From the IMG/VR virus record IMGVR_UViG_3300044213_000090, positions 1-64,000 of that record: 64,000 nt of DNA. One strand, written 5' to 3'. The position numbers were made by a program, and so were the translations under genes. A model generated the notes under the pieces. The model made no database searches. It saw only the letters and a list, made by a program, of their open reading frames with translations, and was not told the DNA's origin. Source of the stretch: a virus. Shown piece by piece: positions 59,857 to 64,000 of the stretch. The first letter of the stretch is position 1, and each line of letters starts with the position of its first letter.

Positions 59857-62472
59857 ATGGCTCTGGTAGTTTATGACCGTATTCAAGAGACTACGGCTAC
59901 TACTGGTACGGGTTCTATTACTCTTGCTGGTGCTGTAGCCGGGTATCAATCTTTTGCTGCCGTAGGTACTGGCAATACTACTTACTACACAATCCTTAAT
60001 GGAACGCAGTGGGAAGTTGGTATTGGCACGTACTCAACTACTGGACCCACTTTAGCTCGTACAACAATTCTTTCCAATTCAAACGGAAACACATCGCCAA
60101 TCACGTTGTCCGGCGCATCAAATGTATGGTGTGATTACCCAGCAGAGCAGGCTGTATATTTAAACGCTTCAGGAAACGTTACTCCGCTTGGAACTATTTC
60201 TTCTGGTACTTGGCAAGGCTCTACTATTGCTACTGCTTATGGCGGTACTGGCGTAACTAGCTCTTCTGGCGCAAATTCTGTTGTATTACGTGATGCTAAC
60301 CAAAATATAACTGCAAATAATTTATTTTTAAACTTTACTAGTACAGCTACAGCGGCAGGAACAACTACTCTAACAGCGGCTTCTTCTAGCTACCAACGTT
60401 TTACTGGTACCTCTACACAAACAGTTAAATTACCCGATGCCACAACTCTTACTACAGGCATTATTTTTATCATTGATAATGATTCTTCACAAACAATTAC
60501 GGTAGTAGATAACGCTTCTGCTACATTAGACACTATACCTTCTGGTGGCGTAGACCAATGGGTTTTATTAGCGAATGGAACTTCTGCCGGTTCTTGGGTT
60601 GCGTATAGCTCAGTACCATCTGCTTTTGACTTTGGTACTAACCTTGCTAGTTTTAACAATGCCCCGATCACTAACGCTGTATGGAATGGTACAACTATTG
60701 CTTCTGGGTATGGTGGTACAGGTTTAACTACATTTACTGGTGCCAATAACGCTCTTTACTCTACGTCAGCCTCTGCCTTAACTGCGGGTACTTTGCCTGT
60801 TGCAGCTGGTGGTACAGGCGTTACAACATCTACTGGTTCTGGGTCGGTTGTTTTAAATACTTCTCCTTCATTAGTAACTCCTGCTTTAGGTACACCGTCT
60901 TCTGGTAACTTTAGTTCTGGTACGTTTACTTGGCCCACATTTAACCAAAACACAACGGGTCAAGCTGGGTCAGTTGCAAACTCTCTCACTGCCGGTACAG
61001 GCTTAAGCGGTTCTTCATTTAATGGGTCTGCTGCAGTAACTTGGAACATAGCTAACACAACTGTAACTGCTGGTTCATACACAAATGCTTCAATTACAGT
61101 TAATGCTCAAGGGCAGTTAACAGCAGCGTCTAGTGGAACAGCCCCAGTAACTTCTGTATCTGGCACTTCACCAGTAAGCTCTTCCGGCGGTACTACTCCA
61201 GCAATCAGTCTTGCTTCTGGTTATGGTGATACTCAAAACCCATACGCTTCTAAGACCGCAAACTATTTTTTAGCTGCACCTAATGGTTCTTCTGGAACTC
61301 CATCATTTAGGGCGGTTGTTGCTGCAGACATTCCTACGCTAAACCAAAACACAACGGGTACTGCTGGTGGTTTATCGGGCACTCCAAATATTACTGTTGG
61401 TACAGTAAACGGCACAACCATTACAGCTTCTTCTCAGTTTAGCGGTCCCGGTACAGGTTTAACAGGTACAGCCTCTAGTTTAAATATTGGTGGGAATGCT
61501 GCAACAGCTACATCTGCTACCTCAGCTACAACAGCCACTAACTGGGGAACATATGGCGGTGTTCCTGCAGCGGGCACAAGTTTTGGTATCGCTAATACGA
61601 TTGGTCGTTCAGATGGTAATGGATATACTTATTTTGGTTACATAAACTCAAGTACTGGCAACTCAGAAAATCCATCAGTAAGCCAAGTTATTGTTACTAA
61701 CGGTTCGGATAACTTCTATCGTAAGTCTAGTATTGCTTCGTTTACTACGTATTTAACTGGAACAGCCTCAGGATTAACTGCTGGCTCTGCCACTACCGCA
61801 ACAACGGCAACAACGGCAACAACGGCTAATGCTTTAAATACTTCTAATAGTTATACCGTTGCTGGATTAACAGTAAGCGGAACTTTTACACAAAGCAATG
61901 GCTTTGGAACAATAGGTCAATTTAATACTCAAAGTTACCCTTCATACGGTGGTTTAGGAACAGTATTTTCTTGGAATTTTACTGGTGGTGCGGCAGAACA
62001 AAATATTTGGAATACTATAAATCCAACAACCTATACCAGCACAGGCTTTAGGTTTATGCAAATGACTGGTTCTGCCAGTTATAGAGATTTAGTATTTTTT
62101 AGGCAAGATGGTGCTGTTGGTTTTGGCGGCACGGGAAATGTAGGAACATCAGGACAGCTTTTGCAATCCGCTGGCGGCGCATCGCCAACTTGGGTAAATC
62201 AATCATCTATTGCGGCTGGATCAGCTACAACGGCTACAACGGCTACAACTGCAAATGCGTTAAATACTTCAAATGCTTACACAGGTGCAGGGTTCACTTC
62301 AACCGCTGGTTTTACTGCTACTTCTAACAACCCGTTTATTTATAATGCAAATACTGTGGCTGCTAATGTAACTATTCCTACAAATTACAATGCTCATGCA
62401 GCAGGTAAAATCACGGTAAATACAGGCGTTACAGTAACAGTTTCAACTGGTTCTCGTTTGGTTATTGTGTAA
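59857..62472 (+). CDS. Tail fibre / receptor-binding protein candidate
   Basis: 871 aa with an AAGGAG site. The first 100 residues are a conserved base (MALVVYDRIQETTATTGTGS, then WEVGIGTYSTTGPTLARTTI). The shaft is built of 'GGTGVTTSTGSG.VVL..SP.L..PALGTPSSGN' units as in many phage fibres. Two copies of an Ala/Thr segment (ATTATTATTANALNTSN, 61800 and 62230) contain 9-bp tandem repeats. The last 40 residues form a small domain with no S74 chaperone motif. It probably forms trimers contacting the host surface. Confidence 0.85.
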   Translation: MALVVYDRIQETTATTGTGSITLAGAVAGYQSFAAVGTGNTTYYTILNGTQWEVGIGTYSTTGPTLARTTILSNSNGNTSPITLSGASNVWCDYPAEQAVYLNASGNVTPLGTISSGTWQGSTIATAYGGTGVTSSSGANSVVLRDANQNITANNLFLNFTSTATAAGTTTLTAASSSYQRFTGTSTQTVKLPDATTLTTGIIFIIDNDSSQTITVVDNASATLDTIPSGGVDQWVLLANGTSAGSWVAYSSVPSAFDFGTNLASFNNAPITNAVWNGTTIASGYGGTGLTTFTGANNALYSTSASALTAGTLPVAAGGTGVTTSTGSGSVVLNTSPSLVTPALGTPSSGNFSSGTFTWPTFNQNTTGQAGSVANSLTAGTGLSGSSFNGSAAVTWNIANTTVTAGSYTNASITVNAQGQLTAASSGTAPVTSVSGTSPVSSSGGTTPAISLASGYGDTQNPYASKTANYFLAAPNGSSGTPSFRAVVAADIPTLNQNTTGTAGGLSGTPNITVGTVNGTTITASSQFSGPGTGLTGTASSLNIGGNAATATSATSATTATNWGTYGGVPAAGTSFGIANTIGRSDGNGYTYFGYINSSTGNSENPSVSQVIVTNGSDNFYRKSSIASFTTYLTGTASGLTAGSATTATTATTATTANALNTSNSYTVAGLTVSGTFTQSNGFGTIGQFNTQSYPSYGGLGTVFSWNFTGGAAEQNIWNTINPTTYTSTGFRFMQMTGSASYRDLVFFRQDGAVGFGGTGNVGTSGQLLQSAGGASPTWVNQSSIAAGSATTATTATTANALNTSNAYTGAGFTSTAGFTATSNNPFIYNANTVAANVTIPTNYNAHAAGKITVNTGVTVTVSTGSRLVIV
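61797..61830 (+). repeat. 9-bp tandem repeats in the tail-fibre gene
   Basis: GCAACAACG is repeated three times and more, encoding Ala-Thr-Thr units. A second block with ACAACGGCT units is at about 62225-62250 in the matching place of a duplicated module. Such short repeats can gain or lose units in frame and change fibre length. Confidence 0.65.
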
Positions 62473-63620
62473 TGTTTGGTTTATCTACCTTTGCACAAAC
62501 ACCTTTTGCTGCATTAGGCGGTGGTAATCAGTACGCATTAAATATCACAGAGGCTTTTACTTCTGGCGATTCAAACGTCAATACGTTTGCTTTTTTACAA
62601 AACTTAACTGAGCCTTTTACAATAATTGATAATAACTCAGAGGCGGCTTTATTTATTGAGGCTATTACAGAGAGTTGGAGCGCCGCCGATTCTTCTACGC
62701 AACAGTCGACATTTTTACAAAGTCTTACGGAAAACTATAATCCCGCCGACTCCGAATCCATAGCCGCTCAGTTTGCTGCATCACAAACAGAAAACGCAAA
62801 CTTAGCAGACTCCAGCGTTCAGTATTTTGCCGCCTTGGAAAGCCTAAGTGAACCTATTAGCCCAGTTTTAGATTCCAGCACTCAGCAAACCGCTTTTGGT
62901 CAAACTATTAGTGAAAACGCTAACTTAGCTGAAACCGACTCAATCACTGCTCAGTTTGCTTCTAGTTTGACTGAGCCTTTTACATCTGCCGAAACCGAGT
63001 CTACAACTGCCCAGTTTGCCGCTAGTAAAGCCGAGAATGTGAATATGGCGGATGTAAACTCCGTTGCTTCTGTGTTCTTGTTTACCGATACGGAAAATAT
63101 CAATTCTGCGGATTCTGAGTCTATCACTGCCCAATTTGCACAAAGCGTTAATGAGCCAAGCTACATACTGGAAGCCGAGACAATTGCCGCCCAGTTTGCC
63201 TCTAGTATTACTGAAAGCCTTACGGTTACTGACCTTATTTCTATAGCCGCCCAGTTTGCCACTACTATTTCTGAAAATGCTGGTTTGGCTGATGTTTTGG
63301 TTATTGTTGAAAACTTCTTCCTTACTATTACTGAAAACCTAAGCGCCGCAGCACTACAATCAATTACCGCCCAGTTTGCCCAAAGCGTAACTGAAAAACT
63401 AACTTCTGGCGATGCTGCTTCAGTTCGGGCTGCGTTTAAAGAAACTATCGTAGAAAATACCTACCTACTAGACTCGCTTATTGCTCGTGGATGGGTTAAA
63501 ATCAACGACAATCAGGCAGCAAATTGGGCTAATATTAATAATGCTGGTGGCGGTTCTTGGACTCAGGTTAACGATGTGCAGAACCCCGGTTGGACCCAAA
63601 TCAATGATTTTCAAGGATAA
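62472..63620 (+). CDS. Repetitive fibre protein with fifteen 20-residue repeats
   Basis: 382 aa. After a 25-residue start, residues 26-326 are about fifteen 20-residue units of the form (T/S)E..x.AD..S..AQFA.S. (one unit has 21). The regular TE/SE start and hydrophobic positions suggest a beta-solenoid or trimeric stalk. The C-terminus (341-382) has four 'W..(I/V)ND' units: GWVKINDNQ, NWANINN, SWTQVNDVQ, GWTQINDFQ, a pattern seen at the ends of phage adhesins and carbohydrate-contacting proteins. The gene starts on the last base of the preceding fibre gene. It is probably a second fibre or a fibre-tip subunit. Confidence 0.7.
   Translation: MFGLSTFAQTPFAALGGGNQYALNITEAFTSGDSNVNTFAFLQNLTEPFTIIDNNSEAALFIEAITESWSAADSSTQQSTFLQSLTENYNPADSESIAAQFAASQTENANLADSSVQYFAALESLSEPISPVLDSSTQQTAFGQTISENANLAETDSITAQFASSLTEPFTSAETESTTAQFAASKAENVNMADVNSVASVFLFTDTENINSADSESITAQFAQSVNEPSYILEAETIAAQFASSITESLTVTDLISIAAQFATTISENAGLADVLVIVENFFLTITENLSAAALQSITAQFAQSVTEKLTSGDAASVRAAFKETIVENTYLLDSLIARGWVKINDNQAANWANINNAGGGSWTQVNDVQNPGWTQINDFQG
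62547..63449 (+). repeat. Tandem 60-bp coding repeats
   Basis: About fifteen 60-bp units that code for the 20-residue repeats. The DNA copies diverge considerably, but short blocks such as GCCCAGTTTGCC recur at fixed spacing, so both slippage and recombination between units are possible. Confidence 0.7.
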
Positions 63621-63623
63621 ATT

Positions 63624-64000
63624 ATGGCGAGTTCGTACACAACTAGCTTAAAAATTCAGCAGATTGGCAACGGCGAACAGTCGGGCGTCTGGGGTTCTGC
63701 AACCAATACAAACTGGAATCTGATTGAACAGGCGGTATCTGGTGTACAAACCATTACCATGTCAAATGCCAACTACACCCTAAGCAATTTAAACGGGGTA
63801 TTGGACGAAGCCCGTAATATGGTTCTTGTTGTGCAAGGCACAAATTCAGGTATTTACCAAGTCATTATTCCGTTAAACCAGTCTAAGATGTATGTAGTAT
63901 CAAATCAGACTACTGGTGGTTATGCGATTACGATTGGCTCTTCTAGCGGTTCTGTAGTATCTATTCCTAACGGAGTAACGGCGCAGGTTTATACGGACGG
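63624..64000 (+). CDS. Tail-fibre-type protein, truncated by the window end
   Basis: The first 125 residues are present. It starts MASSYTTSLKIQQIGNGEQS, then GVWGSATNTNWNLIEQAVSG and VQTITMSNANYTLSNLNGVL. This 'SLK.Q.IG.GEQ.G.WG..TN.NW.LIEQAV.G' start is typical of phage tail-fibre or tail-tip proteins with a beta-helix-like body. The ATG lies 3 nt after the previous stop. The length and C-terminus are outside the window. Confidence 0.75.
   Translation, partial: MASSYTTSLKIQQIGNGEQSGVWGSATNTNWNLIEQAVSGVQTITMSNANYTLSNLNGVLDEARNMVLVVQGTNSGIYQVIIPLNQSKMYVVSNQTTGGYAITIGSSSGSVVSIPNGVTAQVYTD

Noticed and set aside
1-64000. tRNA genes, CRISPR arrays, integrase and attachment sites
   Set aside because: I saw no cloverleaf-like sequence with a CCA-type end, no regularly spaced repeat array, and no tyrosine or serine recombinase; a tRNA-finding program would be more reliable than reading.

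Overview
The window is one continuous stretch of a double-stranded DNA tailed phage. It carries terminase, portal, scaffold, capsid, internal-core, tail-fibre and lysis genes, a phage-type family A DNA polymerase, and almost no non-coding DNA. The short-tailed (podovirus-like) assignment is an inference: a very large ejected-type protein (2418 aa) and a transglycosylase-bearing virion protein sit beside each other, there are head-tail adaptor-like proteins, and I see no tape measure, sheath or major tail protein. The inner-membrane spanin and GH19 endolysin point to a Gram-negative host. I cannot name the host. Gene content resembles phages known mainly from aquatic metagenomes. I see no integrase, tRNA or CRISPR array. 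Both ends are cut: a gene tail at 3-167 and an unfinished tail-fibre gene from 63624.

Layout. (1) 3-1492, rightward: lysis cassette with a holin candidate, an Rz-like spanin and a GH19 endolysin, preceded by a broken duplicate of the holin start. (2) 1496-16043, rightward: tail and internal-core proteins, ending with the 2418-aa giant. (3) 41903 down to 16003, leftward: about 50 early and replication genes, many very small and overlapping by 1-4 nt. These include a primase-helicase, a putative ssDNA-binding protein, a SNF2 helicase, a Cas4/RecB-like nuclease, DNA polymerase I, a VRR-NUC nuclease, a DUF3310 protein and a MoxR ATPase / VWA-metallopeptidase module. (4) 41940-42768: the divergent control region with promoters in both directions, palindromes, direct repeats and two terminator-like hairpins. 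(5) 42769-64000, rightward: packaging and head genes (TerS, TerL, portal, GroES-like, scaffold, capsid), a leftward GNAT/HNH insertion at 52319-53111, then adaptor, small basic, and tail-fibre genes.

The most unusual element is in the DNA polymerase gene. A 290-residue intein interrupts polymerase motif B (the O-helix). It has no recognisable in-frame endonuclease domain. Instead a complete 244-aa HNH-type homing-endonuclease-like protein is encoded in a different frame of the same strand, wholly inside the intein DNA (25695-26429 within 25652-26521). Other points of interest are the MoxR-VWA module, a 17-bp palindrome found four times in different coding frames and in a leader, a 28-bp inverted repeat flanking an AT-rich core with TGTCCAC motifs (possible origin), a triplet of tandem paralogues, a reverse-strand small ORF filling the convergent gap at 16 kb, and a fibre built of fifteen 20-residue repeats.
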